Below, in pieces: positions 10,026 through 20,588 of a DNA stretch of 64,000 bases. The position numbers and the translations under genes were made by a program. A model generated the notes under the pieces. It saw only the letters and a list, made by a program, of their open reading frames with translations. It did not search any database and was not told the origin of the DNA. The stretch's first letter is position 1; each line of letters starts with the position of its first letter. The DNA is from Cenococcum geophilum 1.58 (Eukaryota > Ascomycota > Dothideomycetes > Gloniales > Gloniaceae): assembly GCA_001692895.1 (NCBI GenBank), contig KV748198.1, positions 1,276,367 to 1,340,366 of the forward strand. Reading direction: 5' to 3'.

Positions 10026-12930
10026 CTCTTAAACCAATAGTATATCCACAGGTATATTTATATAGCTAAATTAGCGGCTAAGTTACAATTACACGGGCGA
10101 GGAGGTCCGTGCGTTTAGCGACTATAGATATTACCCCATATTTACAATCGATTTTTAATCGCTAGCAATGCCATACTCTTAACACCCGTCAAGCGCTATG
10201 CGTAGAGCCTGCTAAGCACTTTCTACTTGTACTAGAATGGTAAGAATCGGCCATAAGTTAATAAAGATATTCGCGTTTTAAGTTGCGCGCCACTACCCTA
10301 AAGCACCCTATTAAACTTATACGGCACCAAAATAAGCCCCTAGGGGGCTATAAACGAAGGTTTTAATAGAGGACCTCTTAGTATCTTATTAGAAGTCATA
10401 TATATAACTATTTTAAAGCCTTTTTACCCGCTTAAAGCCGTTTATAAAGCTAATCTAGTAAGTACTATATCTGCTCCTACCGTAGATTAACCTACTATAT
10501 AGCCGCTTCCTCGCTAACCTTCTAGACCTACGCGACCTACTTAATCTCCTTAATAACCTTAAGCTATAGGAAGTACTATTAAACCTCTTTTTACCGGCCA
10601 GCCTGCTATTTACTGCCCTATTTAGAATCTAGCGCTACTATAAAAGGATTGCCTCCTAGCCCTTTAGTCCACTTACGCTAAAGGGCCCGTACGGAGTTTA
10701 CCGCGCGGCTTATATAGTATATAGGTGGAGACCCAGACCTAGGCTCTAGCTACAGCTGCGGCTGCGGCTATTACGGCAGCGGCGGTAGCGAAGCTATATA
10801 GGAAGGAGAGCCTATAGCGCTTACCTAGGCGGACGTATATCTACTAGATCCCATAATAGATAGAGCTAAAGGGGCCGCTTCTATAGGCGGACGTGGGGGG
10901 TTAGTAGACCGGCCCTAAGGCTATACTACAGCTACTACCGCAGCTATAGCTAAAGGGGCTTTTAGTTAAAATATAAGGCCTCTAAATGTTAGTAATTAAA
11001 GCTATAAAGACTAAGCCTATTAGGACTTATTTAGATAGTTTAATAAGCCCTTAACCTCGCTAGCTATCTACTTATATTTAGCGCGTAAAGCCTTTAGTTA
11101 GTTAATAAGGAGTAGTATAACCTAATAGAGAATTAACAGCTAATTTAGGTTCTCCTCTTTCTATAGGTAGGGCTCTAGATCCTATATAAAGGCCTTATAC
11201 ACCTTATGCTAAAAAACAGAGTGGCTTTATATTAGATAGCTTAGGAATATCTTATAAAGGGCTACTAAATCCTATAGAATAACCTTATAAAGGTAAAAGA
11301 GAAGGTTTATGACCCCTATAGCGGCAAGGTCATTAATCTAGTATAGCTGCGGGCTAAAACGGCCCTTCTATTTATCTAGTTCGGGCTATATTATTAATAG
11401 CAGTACGTTAGGTAGCGTAATACCCATATAGCGGATTTTAAAGCAGCCTATTTATAAGGGGTATTCTACTATTAACCTCATAAACTCTTACGGGAGAGAG
11501 TTTAAGTAACAGCCTATTATTTACTCTTAGTTCTACCTCCTAGCGCGCCAAATCTAGTCCTTACTAACCCCCTTTAGTTCCGCTGTTTTAGCGCTAGCGC
11601 TCCGCCTAATATACGTCTTCTTCTTTAAAAAGACGCTAATGTACTAGAAGGCCTTTACAACCCAATCTCGCTATAAGTTATATAAGAGGGCCGCCTTACG
11701 GTCCCTAGTACCGCTCTTAATTAGGCGTATATTATACTATACTAAGCAACTACTAAAGTCCGGAAACGGCTTTATATTAAGATCCTAGCGGTATAGGAGA
11801 TAGAAAGCTAGCCCGCTAAGTATATAAATAAGCGGCTTCCTATTCCGTAGGGCCCTAATAGTCTTAAGGCGGCCGTACTAGTTCTACTTACCTACGCGTA
11901 TAGTAAATATTAAGGGCATATAGCGCGTAGGGCCTTCACCCTTAAACTTAAAGGTAAATAGATTTAAGATCTTAGTAAAGTACCTATCGCCGCCGCAGGT
12001 AAGCATATAGTAGCCTAGTAGGATATTAATAAGCGTGCGGAAGTAGCACTCTAGGGATAAGGCAGCGCCCCTAGCCTAGAGCTTACAGCAGATATTCTAG
12101 AACTCGTCCTTAGTATAGCCGTTAAGGAGGGTATCTCTACCCTTATTAGCGAACTGCTCTTTTTTACGCTACGCGTCCCTCCGCTATAGCGTCTTTAGGT
12201 ACTCCCTAACACTATCCTCCCGCAGAAATAGGTAGCTGTTTATTCTTATAGCTTTCTATATCTAATAAAGGTCCGTTAAAGCGGTAATATAGCCGCGAAC
12301 TAACCACCATAAGAGCCGCGTCTCCTCTTAGGGTACATTAATATCAGCTTTACAGCTCTTCCCTTTTAAGGGCTGGCTTACAACCTCCTTAATAAGGAAG
12401 AGAAGTAGCTTATCCTCCGTAACGGTATTGCTATTATAGTACTACTTCCGTTTATAGAAGGCCTAAAGCTAGATAACACATTAGCCGCAGGCCGCGATAC
12501 TTTTAGAAGGGGGGGGTATTACCTTAAACTCCTTTTACTTTAGATTATACGTTATAGACATATTCTTAGGCCTTATAGTATGCGTAAGGGCAAGGATATA
12601 CTACGCGTTAGCGCATAATTCAGCATTATTAGCAATATTAATCTCTATACGGTTAGTCAGCGCTATCTTATATAGAGGTATAATAGTAAACGTGCTGCCG
12701 CAATTAAGGATTAAGTAGGGAGGACTTTTTTATATATTCTTAGGGCCCTAATAGCCCTAATTACCCTACGGTCGGCATTAATCAGCGGCTCAATTAGTAG
12801 GTAGCCCTTAATACGCGTATCTACTTAGCTTAGCGCTAGTAGCGCTATAGAGATCCTTAAATCTGCCCTAAGTGGCTAGCTAAATATATAATTTTCTAGC
12901 TGACTAAGGATTAGCCAGGCCTCTTATACC
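10026..12930 (-). mobile_element. Crypton A, copy 1 (RIP-degraded tyrosine recombinase element)
   Basis: Member of a tandem pair with the element at 12931-16228, about 2.9 kb, coding on the minus strand. Recombinase pieces can be read through stops: a KEQFANKGRDTLLNGYTKD-like stretch near 12110-12160, the RSASAKTAELKG region near 11570-11600 that follows the HxxR box of tyrosine recombinases, and a VGYYLN stretch with the candidate catalytic tyrosine near 11500. The C-terminal part has a GCR1_C-like region near 10550-10650. There are no terminal inverted repeats. The 10-mer CTCTTAAACC closes the array at 10026-10035 and CTCTTATACC marks the junction at 12921-12930. It cannot be active. Confidence 0.75.
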
Positions 12931-15900
12931 AATAGTATATCTATAGGTATATTTATATAGCTAAATTAGCGGCTAAGTCACGATTACGCGGGCGAGGAGG
13001 TCCGTGCGTTTAGCGACTATAGATATTACCCCATATCTACAGTCGATTTTTAATCGCCAGTAACGCCATACTCTTAATACCTATTGAGCGCTATGCGTAG
13101 AGCCTGCTGAGCGCTTTCTACTTATACTAGAATGGTAAGAATCGGCCGTAGGTTAATGAAGATATTCGCGTTTTAAGTTGCGCGCCACTACTCTAAAGCA
13201 CCCTATTAAACTTATACGGCACTAAAATAAGCCCCTAGGGGGCTATAGACAAAGGTTTCAATAGAGGACCTCTTAGTATCTTATTAAAAGTTATATATAT
13301 AACTATTTTAAAGCCTTTTTACCCGCTTAAAGCCGTTTATAAAGCTAATCTAGTAAGCACTATATCTACTCCTACCGTAGATTAACCTACTATATAGCCG
13401 CTTCCTCGCTAACCTTCTAGACTTATACGACCTACTTAATCTCCTTAATAACCTTAAGCCGTAGGGAGTACTATTAAACCTCCTTTTACCGGCTAGCCCG
13501 CTATCTACTACCCTATTTAAAATCTAGTGCTATTATAAAAGGATTACCTCCTAGCCCTTTAGTCCACTTACGCTAAAGGGCCTATATGGAGTTTACCGCG
13601 CGGCTTATATAGTATATAGGTAGAGACCTAGACCTAGGCTCTAGCTACGGCTATAGCTGCGGCTATTACGGCAGCGGCGGTGGCGAAGCTATATAGAAAG
13701 GAGAGCCTATAGCGCTTACCTAGGCGGACGTATATCTACTAAATCCTATAATAGATAGAGCTAAAGGGGCCGCTTCTATAGGCGGACGTGGGGGGTTAGT
13801 AAACCGGCCCTAAGGCCACACCGCAGTTACTGCCGCAGCTATAGCTAAAGGGGCTTCTAGTTAAAATATAAGGCCTTTAGACGTTAGTAATTAAAGCTAT
13901 AAAGACTAAGCCTACTAGGACTTATCTAGATAGTCTAATAAGCCCTTAACCTTACTAGCTGTCTACTTATATTTAGCGCGTAAAGCCTTTAGTTAGTTAG
14001 TAAGGAGTAGTATAGCCTAGTAAAGAATTAACAGCTAATTTAGGCTCTCCTCTTCCTATAGGTAAGGCTCTAGATCCTACGTAAAGGCCTTATATACCTT
14101 ATACTAAAAAATAGGGTAGCTCTATACTAGATGGCTTAGGAATATCTTATAAAGGGCTACTAAGTCCTATAGAATAACCTTACGGAGGTAAAAGAGAAGG
14201 TTTGTAACCTTTATAGCGGCAAGGTCATTAATCTAGTATAGCTATAGGCTAAAATGGCCCTTCCATTTATCCAGTTTAGGCTATATTATTAATAGCAGTA
14301 TATTAGGCGGCGTAATACCTATACGGCGGATTTCAAAGCAGCCTATTTATAAGGGGTGTCCTACTATTAACCTTATAAACTCTTACGGGAGAGAGTTTAA
14401 GTAATAGCCTACTATCTATTCTTAGTTCTACCTTCTAGCGCGCCAAATCTGGTCCTTACTAACCCCCTTTAGCTCCGCCGTCTTAGCGCTAGCGCTTCGC
14501 CTAATATACGTCTTCTTCTTTAAGAAGACGCCAATATACTAAAAGGCCTTTACGACCTAATCTCGCTATAAGTTATATAAGAGGGCCGCCTCGCAGTCCC
14601 TAGTACCGCTCTTAATTAGGCGTATATTATACTATACTAAGTAACTACTAAAGTCCAGAAACGGCTCTGTACTAAGATCCTAGCGGTATAGGAGATAGAA
14701 AGCTAGCCCGCTAAGCATATAAATAAGCGGCTTTCTGTTCCATAGGGCCCTAATAGTCTTAAGGCGGCTATACTAGTTCTGCTTACCTGCGCGTATAGTA
14801 AATATTAAGGGCATATAGCGCGTAGGGCCTTTACCCTTAAACTTAAAGGTAAATAGATCTAAGATCTTAGCGGAGCGCCTGTTGCCGCTATAGGTAAGTA
14901 TATAGTAGCCTAGTAGGATATTAATAAGTATACGGAAGTAGTACTTTAGGGATAAGGCGGCGCCCCTAGCCTAGAGCTTACGGCAGATATTCTAGAACTT
15001 ATCTATAAGGGTTATTTTGGCCCTTACTCGGCTGCATCGCCTAGGGGCTCTTAGGGGTCGCCAAGGCTAGCCTTTGGCTAGCCCTTGGCACCTCCTTATA
15101 AGCACCTCGGGCTTACAGCCTCCTTCCTCTCCTATCGGTTTAAATGTAAGGCAGTATTGCTAGGGTGTACGGTAGGGAGCAGGCAAGCCGAGCATGAGTC
15201 ACATAGGGAGTCGATGGAAGAGGATGATATGGTAAAGAGTAGGCAATAGCCTCGTACGGAGAGACGAACTGATGAGGAGGGAAGGGCTGCAAGCCCGAGG
15301 TGCTTATAAGGAGGTGCCAAGGGCTAGCCGAAGGCTAGCCTTGGCGACCCCTAAGAGCCCCTAGGCGATACAGCCGAGTAAGGGACCAAAAGTACCCTTA
15401 CATTATCCTCGGTATAGCCGTTAAGGAGGGTATCTCTGCCCTTATTAGCGAACTGCTTTTTCTTACACTGCGCGTCCCTCCACTATAGCGTCTTTAGGCA
15501 CTCCCTAACGCTGTCCTCCCGCGGAGATAGGTAGCTATTTATTTCTATAGCTTTCTGCATCTAATAAAGGTCCGTTAAAGCGGTAATATAGCTATAAACT
15601 AACCGCCATAAGAGCCGCGTCTCCTCTTAGGGTACGTTAATATTGGCTTTATAGCTCTTCCCTTTTAAGGGCTGGCTTGCAACCTCCTTAATAAGGAAGA
15701 GAAGTAGCTTATCCTCTGTAACGGTATCGCTATTATAGTACTGCTTCTATTTATAGAAGGCCTAGAGCTAGACAACGCGTTAGCCGTAAGCCGCGATACT
15801 TTTAGAAGGGGGGGGTATTACCTTAAACTCCTTCTGCTTTGGATCGTACGTTACAGACGTATTCTTAGGCCTTGCGGCACGCGTAAGGGCAAGGACATGC

Positions 15901-16228
15901 TACGCGTTAGCGCGTAATTCGGCATTATTAGCAATATTAATCTTTACACGGTTGGTTAGCGCCATCTTGTATAGAGGTATAATAGTAGACGTGCTACCGC
16001 GATTAAGGATTAGGCAGGGAGGACTTTTTTATATATTCTTGGGGCCCTAATGGCCCTAATTACCCTACGGTCGGCGTTGATCAGCGGCTTGATCAGTGGG
16101 TGGCCCTTAATACGCGTATCTGCTCAGCTTGGCGCTGGTGGCGCTGTGGAGATCTCGAATCTGCCCCAGGTGGCTGGCTAAACACGTGATTTTCCGGCTG
16201 ACCGAGGATCAGCCGGGCCTCTCATACC
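12931..16228 (-). mobile_element. Crypton A, copy 2 (carries a foldback insertion)
   Basis: Head-to-tail with copy 1 and near-identical to it apart from RIP changes; about 2.9 kb after removing the foldback at 15004-15402. Coding order on the minus strand: N-terminal region from about 15990, a CBF3-like DNA-binding/recombinase core (TVTEDKLLLFLIKEV near 15690-15730), HxxR-box region near 14455-14535 (KKKTYI then RSASAKTAELKG), VGYYLNSLP with the candidate catalytic Tyr near 14390-14425, and a GCR1_C-like domain at about 13430-13620. This arrangement (tyrosine recombinase plus GCR1_C, no TIRs) is what is known for fungal Cryptons. The 5' end (16060-16228) is scarcely RIP-mutated and contains the palindrome CCGGCTGATCCTCGGTCAGCCGG-like hairpin (16189-16217). 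Many stops: a pseudogene. Confidence 0.77.
15004..15402. mobile_element. Foldback/long-TIR element, 399 bp, TSD TTATC
   Basis: Interrupts the Crypton A copy 2 recombinase; the same position is uninterrupted in copy 1 (near 12096). Arms of about 118 bp are inverted copies: left starts TATAAGGGTTATTTTGGCCC, right (reversed) TGTAAGGGTACTTTTGGTCC; both continue CTTACTCGGCTG.ATCGCC and contain the palindrome AAGGCTAGCC..GGCTAGCCCTTGG. The 5-bp duplication TTATC lies at 14999-15003 and 15403-15407. The ~160-bp centre shows no transposase, so it is non-autonomous. Right arm and centre are un-RIPed; the left end carries a few C-to-T/G-to-A changes. Confidence 0.85.
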
Positions 16229-16229
16229 A

Positions 16230-16303
16230 TAGAATCAACTTTTTGACAAAAAAGGTTAGCGATATCCGCTTGCGGATATACGTATGTCCGCTAATTGATT
16301 CTA
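16230..16303. mobile_element. Hairpin MITE, copy M4 (target of the Crypton A array)
   Basis: TAGAATCAA at 16230 and TTGATTCTA ending at 16303 are inverted ends around GGTTAGCGATATCCGC and GCGGATATACG. Reading the minus strand, the right side runs GGTTACCTCAGCAAG-CTCAGAC as in the other family members. The left side is TTGATTCTATGGTATGAG, where GGTATGAGAG is also the first 10 bp of Crypton A copy 2, so the Crypton appears to be integrated in this element's own end. A RIPed relative with the same GGTTAGCGATATCCGC core is at 60132-60199. Confidence 0.7.
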
Positions 16304-16333
16304 CGGTCTGAGCTTGCTGAGGTAACCGCATGT

Positions 16334-17928
16334 TCACAAGTGCGTTGCAAAGACACCGCCGAGTCGGTCCCAAGAAGACGTCTCAGCCCAAGTATCACCA
16401 CTCCATGTATGGTGATACATGGCGTTATCCAGCCCAAGACCGAATACGTCAAGTACTTTTGCACTCATGGAAACTGCAACTGGCGCACTGTTGAAAGATC
16501 CACCTAGCTTATCCCAATCACCCCACGTTGAGGCAATTAGCGAATTGTGCCATAGATGATCGTCCGTTCCGATGGCAAGAACTTCGATACGGTTGAAATC
16601 TGACAAAATCGCAAACGGTTCACTCTCAAAGATACCGCCAAGAGATTTCCAATCGCTCCAGGTGGAACCAAGCCAGGCTTTATGCCACAGCGCGTAGTCG
16701 CTCCCAAGCGCGAAAACGTCCAACCGGTCTGATGCCCAAGAAGTAACCACCGGTGAACCTCGAAAGACGCCTCCGATATTGTCCCATGTTGGGCTCCATC
16801 GATCGCCTAGCCAGGCTCGGTGATACATTGTATTGTTTGTCCCAAGCCCAAACATATCAATCCGGTCTTGACCCCAAGACACGACTGCCGGCGGACTTGA
16901 AAAGATTCCTGAGAGATTATACCACTCTGCATCCCATCGCTGGCCTTCAGCGCCTCTATAGGCCTTGTGATACATATGTCCGCCTGGTCCAATCACGAAG
17001 ACGTCGTATCGGCCAATACCCCAAGACGCGACGGCGGGAGGGCTAGAGCAAAAGCCGCCCAGGGACTCCCATACCCCACTCCATTGGCCGCTGTCATAGT
17101 ACTTGGTGTAAAGATTACCGTTGATGCCGATTCCTAGTATATCTATCCGATCAGGGCCCCAGGAGATGGCTACAGGCGGATAGGTGAATGTGCCGCCAAG
17201 AGGCGTCCAGTCACTATCCCAATTCGTTCCATCTCCCCTCTTGTAGAATAGGCCATTGTACACACCAAGCCCAAGAATAATTGCTTTCTCGGATGACCAC
17301 ACAACTGCAGTCAACATTCTGCGACAGACTGTGCCGCGGCAGACACTGGCCGGTAACGTCGCGGTTGGTGAGGTGGCCAGGTTTGAGGTGGCCGTCGGAA
17401 TGTGGCTTGCCGTAGAGGTGATGCTTGTACTAGTCTCCATCTCGCTGCTTAGTGTTGTCAGCACAAGAACCCATCCATTCCTATTCCGAGTCGATAATAT
17501 TTCTGCCCAGAGCCCAGGTGGTGTCCAGTGGAGGATAGATATGGGCTTGAATTGCAATAAACGGGCGAAGGCAGTGCAGCTCATTTGATGATACGACGAT
17601 CCTCGCAATATAATTCTCTACTTCGAGGAAGTATTGCTGTAACTTTGAAACTTCATTGAAACGCTGCGACTCACTTGGTCTGAGCATTATCGTGGCGCTT
17701 CTTCGCAGATGTCCCTCCCACAGCCCCTCCTACGATAGCACCGATCAATAGCACAAGCACAACTATGGCGATCCACATCCACTTGCGAGGAGATTTACGA
17801 TCCGGAACTGCAGGCTGCTGCCCAGTCTCTACGTAGGTGGGTTGTACCTCAGCATCTTGGAGTAGATACTCTAGAGTACTATAGGGCGGCACCGCTTCGG
17901 GCGCTTCGTTCGACCGCCGCTCCGCCAT
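16334..17928 (-). CDS. Type II membrane-anchored PLL/DUF346-like beta-propeller lectin
   Basis: Predicted 454 aa from two exons, 17928-17675 and 17444-16334; the intron (17674-17445, 230 bp) has donor GTGAGT, branch-like GCTGAC and acceptor GCAG, and the join keeps the frame (1365 nt in total). Seen in the protein: a cytoplasmic head of about 49 residues, a hydrophobic anchor at about 50-72 (KWMWIAIVVLVLLIGAIVGG), a Ser/Thr-rich stalk at about 86-115, then repeats of about 46 residues with the consensus W..LGG.F.S.P.V.SWG..R.DVFGLG.....YH. Six full repeats plus a split one (C-terminal WDRLGGVFATHL with the N-terminal AVVWSSEKAIILGLG) fit a closed seven-bladed propeller, the known fold of the PLL lectin family (DUF346-type repeats). 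Likely role, inferred: cell-surface or secreted sugar binding. It stands alone between transposons, and the M4 hairpin element ends about 30 bp past the stop codon. Whether the stalk is cleaved is unknown. Confidence 0.85.
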
Positions 17929-18314
17929 TATCGATCACTGGCGTGGCCTATGGAAAGACGCTAAAAGACTCTAAAAAATCGAAAACTGAAGGGTGCAGAA
18001 GTGGCCCTATCGCGGTATAGATATTGCGTATGATTTTGTACGGGCTAGGCTGAAGGCCCAGCCGCTATCAACATTCTTGGCGAAAGATACTTTTTATGTT
18101 AGACGATACGATTCATTTCTTGAAGAGGGTGACCACATGCTGATCGCAAATGCCATGAAAATGTTCGACTAATTACTTATTTAGTGCTTGATCATGGAGC
18201 TTTCGATGCTGAGGTTGAAAGAAGAGTATCGTTCAAATCATGTAATCAGACCTGGCACCGATAGGAACCACTAGGAACCGTTAAAACATGAGCATACACC
18301 TCGGATGGTGTTGC
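17929..18314. other. Intergenic, lectin gene upstream region
   Basis: Normal base composition, no coding signal I can support. Presumably holds the lectin promoter; I see no convincing TATA box or operator. Confidence 0.4.
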
Positions 18315-18682
18315 CGAGAGCTCCGGTGGTGCCGACCCCCTTTCAATTTAAGAATATCTTTGGCCATAGACTCAAGGTATTATACTCTTGGTGGCCACCC
18401 CCAGCCTACTATTGTATTGATCCGTTTAATTAAAGAGTCCTCCTCAATAACTGAGAGCTTTTGCTGAGCCTGCGAATACTGTTGAACTGATTGACGGCCG
18501 ATGAAACGGTGGTTGAGGGTTAATCGCGGTACGTCAAAAGTTCGGGCAATTTGACGAATAGATTGATCGGGGTTGGCTCGTAGATGCGAAATCGTAAGTG
18601 TTATTCGAGCGTCTTGATCAAGATCAAGCGATTCGGTGGCCGTTGAGCCTATGGTTGTGGTGTAGGAAAAGGTAGTATGCAT
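18315..18682 (-). pseudogene. N-terminal fragment of a pogo/Fot1-type transposase
   Basis: From an ATG at 18682-18680 the minus strand reads a psq-type helix-turn-helix region: ITLTISHLRANPDQSIRQIA, then a CENP-B-like part with QAQQKLSVIEEDSLIKRI and GWGWPPRV (to 18388). After one stop the same frame continues with ESMAKDILKLKGG, matching the usual next stretch in Fot1/pogo proteins, and is then lost. The DDE catalytic domain is absent, so this is a broken 5' remnant. It is barely affected by RIP. Confidence 0.75.
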
Positions 18683-18737
18683 CAAAAAGGAGGTGATTTG
18701 AATCGCGATCGGCAGGTGGCTCGGCTGGGTGGCTGGC

Positions 18738-18976
18738 ACGCTGTGGACAAAAAAGTTGGCACTGCAAAAACACCTCTTCCCACCCAAATTTGTATGCGCA
18801 CGCATAAATGCACCTATTACCACTATATCTTTCTATATACTCCTCAAAATAATAACCAAATTAATTACTATAAGCCGTATAAGTGCATTCATGCGTGCGC
18901 ACACAAATTTAGGTAGGGAGAGGTGCGTGCAGGCATCTCGGGTATTTTCGCAGTGCCAACTTTTTTGTCCACAGCG
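18738..18976. mobile_element. hAT-type MITE, 239 bp, TSD TGGCTGGC
   Basis: Inverted ends CGCTGTGGACAAAAAAGTTG.. and the exact reverse at the right, continuing GGCACTGC; a second inverted block further in carries AAATTTGTRTGCGCACGCAT. The 8-bp direct repeat TGGCTGGC at 18730-18737 and 18977-18984 is the size made by hAT transposases. It lies just upstream of the pogo fragment, probably in that element's 5' leader. No coding capacity; apparent ORFs across it are shadows. Confidence 0.88.
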
Positions 18977-18984
18977 TGGCTGGC

Positions 18985-19830
18985 CCGACCGGGTGGCTAA
19001 TACGTTAAGCGAGATGACGGTTGGGTCCGCGACGCACGGGCCCATCACCTGACAAGCTTTAATATATTAATAGTAATAATTTTAAAGAATTTATATAGAA
19101 AACTTATCAGATACAGTAGAAGGCGAATTGGGTGTCGCTAATTTTTAGTTAATTATTTTAGCGGGGTCCAATTCTGCTGACATCTGTAGCTGTGCACCCT
19201 CACCAGATGTACTCCAAAGGTACCACTGCCATGTAATTGCATCGCGAAGCCAATTCTTGTCCATTCTTACATACTTTCCTCAACTCCGCCAGAGTTAGTA
19301 TTTTGTGTTAGCCACTATCATGGCGCCGAAACTGGATGCTGCACAGCCTATTTTGATCAAAACATTATTAAAAGAAAAGTTTGAGACTATGCTGATGAAA
19401 CGCTAGTGATATACAAGGCGTTAATTGATGCCTGAGATCTCTTAAGAAAACTCCTCTTCGATCTAGTGAACGACTTCTTGCTTGATCGAAGGCCTGCTCT
19501 TTTGAGCCGACGCCCATTTAGCAAACTTCACCTAGTTTCCTCTTCGATTGAGCGGATTTCTCTACTAGCACTCCAACGATCTCTTGTGTGATGTAAACCT
19601 CATCTCCCCTTCGATCGAGTAGTACGGTACTGCTTTAATTTCTTGATCGAATTGAAAGAAAGCTGACCACCGTAGGTACCTGCCCGAGAACAAGACAATT
19701 TTCTTTTGATACAGAACGAATTCCACGATAACTATGCGGCAACCAAAGTAGATTCTAACCACTCCTTTCAATAGACGCCACGCCTCCAAACCAACCTGTA
19801 CCTAGAGCACTACAGAGGTTCGAGCTCCCA
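18985..19830. other. Intergenic with a dispersed repeat end at 19103-19200
   Basis: The stretch 19103-19200 (GTAGAAGGCGAATTGGGTGT..GTCGCTA..TAGTTAATTATTTTAGCGG..CTGTGCACCC) has an inverted, similar copy at 58012-58127, so it is part of a dispersed repeat. The remainder to 19830 has ordinary composition with repeated 'CTCTTCGATYGA' motifs (near 19450, 19540, 19607), but no gene I can support; the 74-codon minus-strand frame at 19565-19789 is unconvincing. Confidence 0.4.
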
Positions 19831-20130
19831 TCACATCACAACCGCAAGAAGATTGAACCCAGCCCAACCAACAAGGACGTTCCGTAAACCATTCATAGTA
19901 CCAGTAGCGCCTGCAACACTGCTAGAAGAAGCAACATCCACACCAACCTGACCAACTCCATTACTGACGCTAGTAAACTTTTCGGTCTCACTAAGACTAT
20001 CATCATCTTTGTCCAGTATATCATCGTCTCCAAAAGTGCACTGTTGCCCAGTGTATGTTCTATCCGATTGGACAAGATTGCAATTGCCAGAAGAAGTAGC
20101 TGTTCTCGCTATCTTGGTGCTAACTCGAGG
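19831..20130 (-). CDS. Partial ORF: C-terminal exon of a possible GPI-anchored secreted protein
   Basis: An open frame of 99 codons ends at a TGA (19833-19831), with no start codon that makes sense; it begins right after an in-frame stop at 20133-20131, so it can only be the last exon of a spliced gene or a remnant. A possible acceptor TTAG lies just inside it. The sequence contains two cysteines (NCNLVQ, QQCTFG), an acidic run (GDDDILDKDDD), a Ser/Gly/Val-rich stretch and a hydrophobic C-terminus ending LLAVVM, a layout common in fungal GPI-anchored surface proteins. I found no matching upstream exon with a signal peptide. Function unknown. Confidence 0.3.
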   Translation of the reverse strand, partial: PRVSTKIARTATSSGNCNLVQSDRTYTGQQCTFGDDDILDKDDDSLSETEKFTSVSNGVGQVGVDVASSSSVAGATGTMNGLRNVLVGWAGFNLLAVVM

Positions 20131-20588
20131 TCAAATTAGCTCGAAGTGGGTTGCAATGCTTATGAAACTCAAAGATTAAAGTTAATCTTGCATGTAGACA
20201 CTGGGTTGCGGGCTAGGGTAGCATGGCAGCCATGAAGTGGTGTAAAGCGCGCACACTATTGGGCAGGACGAGGCTGGGAGGATATCGTGTGATGTGGGCA
20301 CGAGTGGATGAGAGCGATGGACGTCGTGATTGAGGTGCAGACACTAGTGCCAGCGGGAGAATGGGCGGATGCACGGGAGCCAACCGTGCCATGTTGGTCA
20401 GGGAGGGCAGCAAGTTACAAGGTTGAGCCTAAGCGCCGTATGTGTGCATACATTGCATTGCATATAGCGAGGTAAGCTGATTATCAACCTCCCATAAGTT
20501 TCTACATATCAGCCAGTCACCTCTGTGCAGATTCGCGAGGAGTCGTGCACGATCCCCATCATCGCAACCGTGTCCTGGTTTTTCCGTC
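20131..20588. other. Intergenic, upstream of the seven-exon gene
   Basis: Ordinary composition. Small open frames on both strands (20213-20413, 20429-20635) have no recognisable content and no splice support. A start for the + strand gene upstream of 20589 cannot be excluded. Confidence 0.4.

Noticed and set aside
15132-15320. 62-codon minus-strand ORF
   Set aside because: Lies in the centre and arm of the foldback element; part of it is inverted-repeat sequence.
10026-16228. Helitron or Starship-type captain as an alternative for the repeated elements
   Set aside because: Tyrosine recombinase plus GCR1_C-like domain in about 2.9 kb with short junction cores fits Crypton; no Rep/helicase domains and no cargo genes are seen.
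16753-17687. Several open frames overlapping the lectin gene (16753-17046, 16807-16992, 17256-17588, 17481-17687)
   Set aside because: Shadows in other frames, or the intron, of the lectin gene, which has clear repeated propeller motifs.
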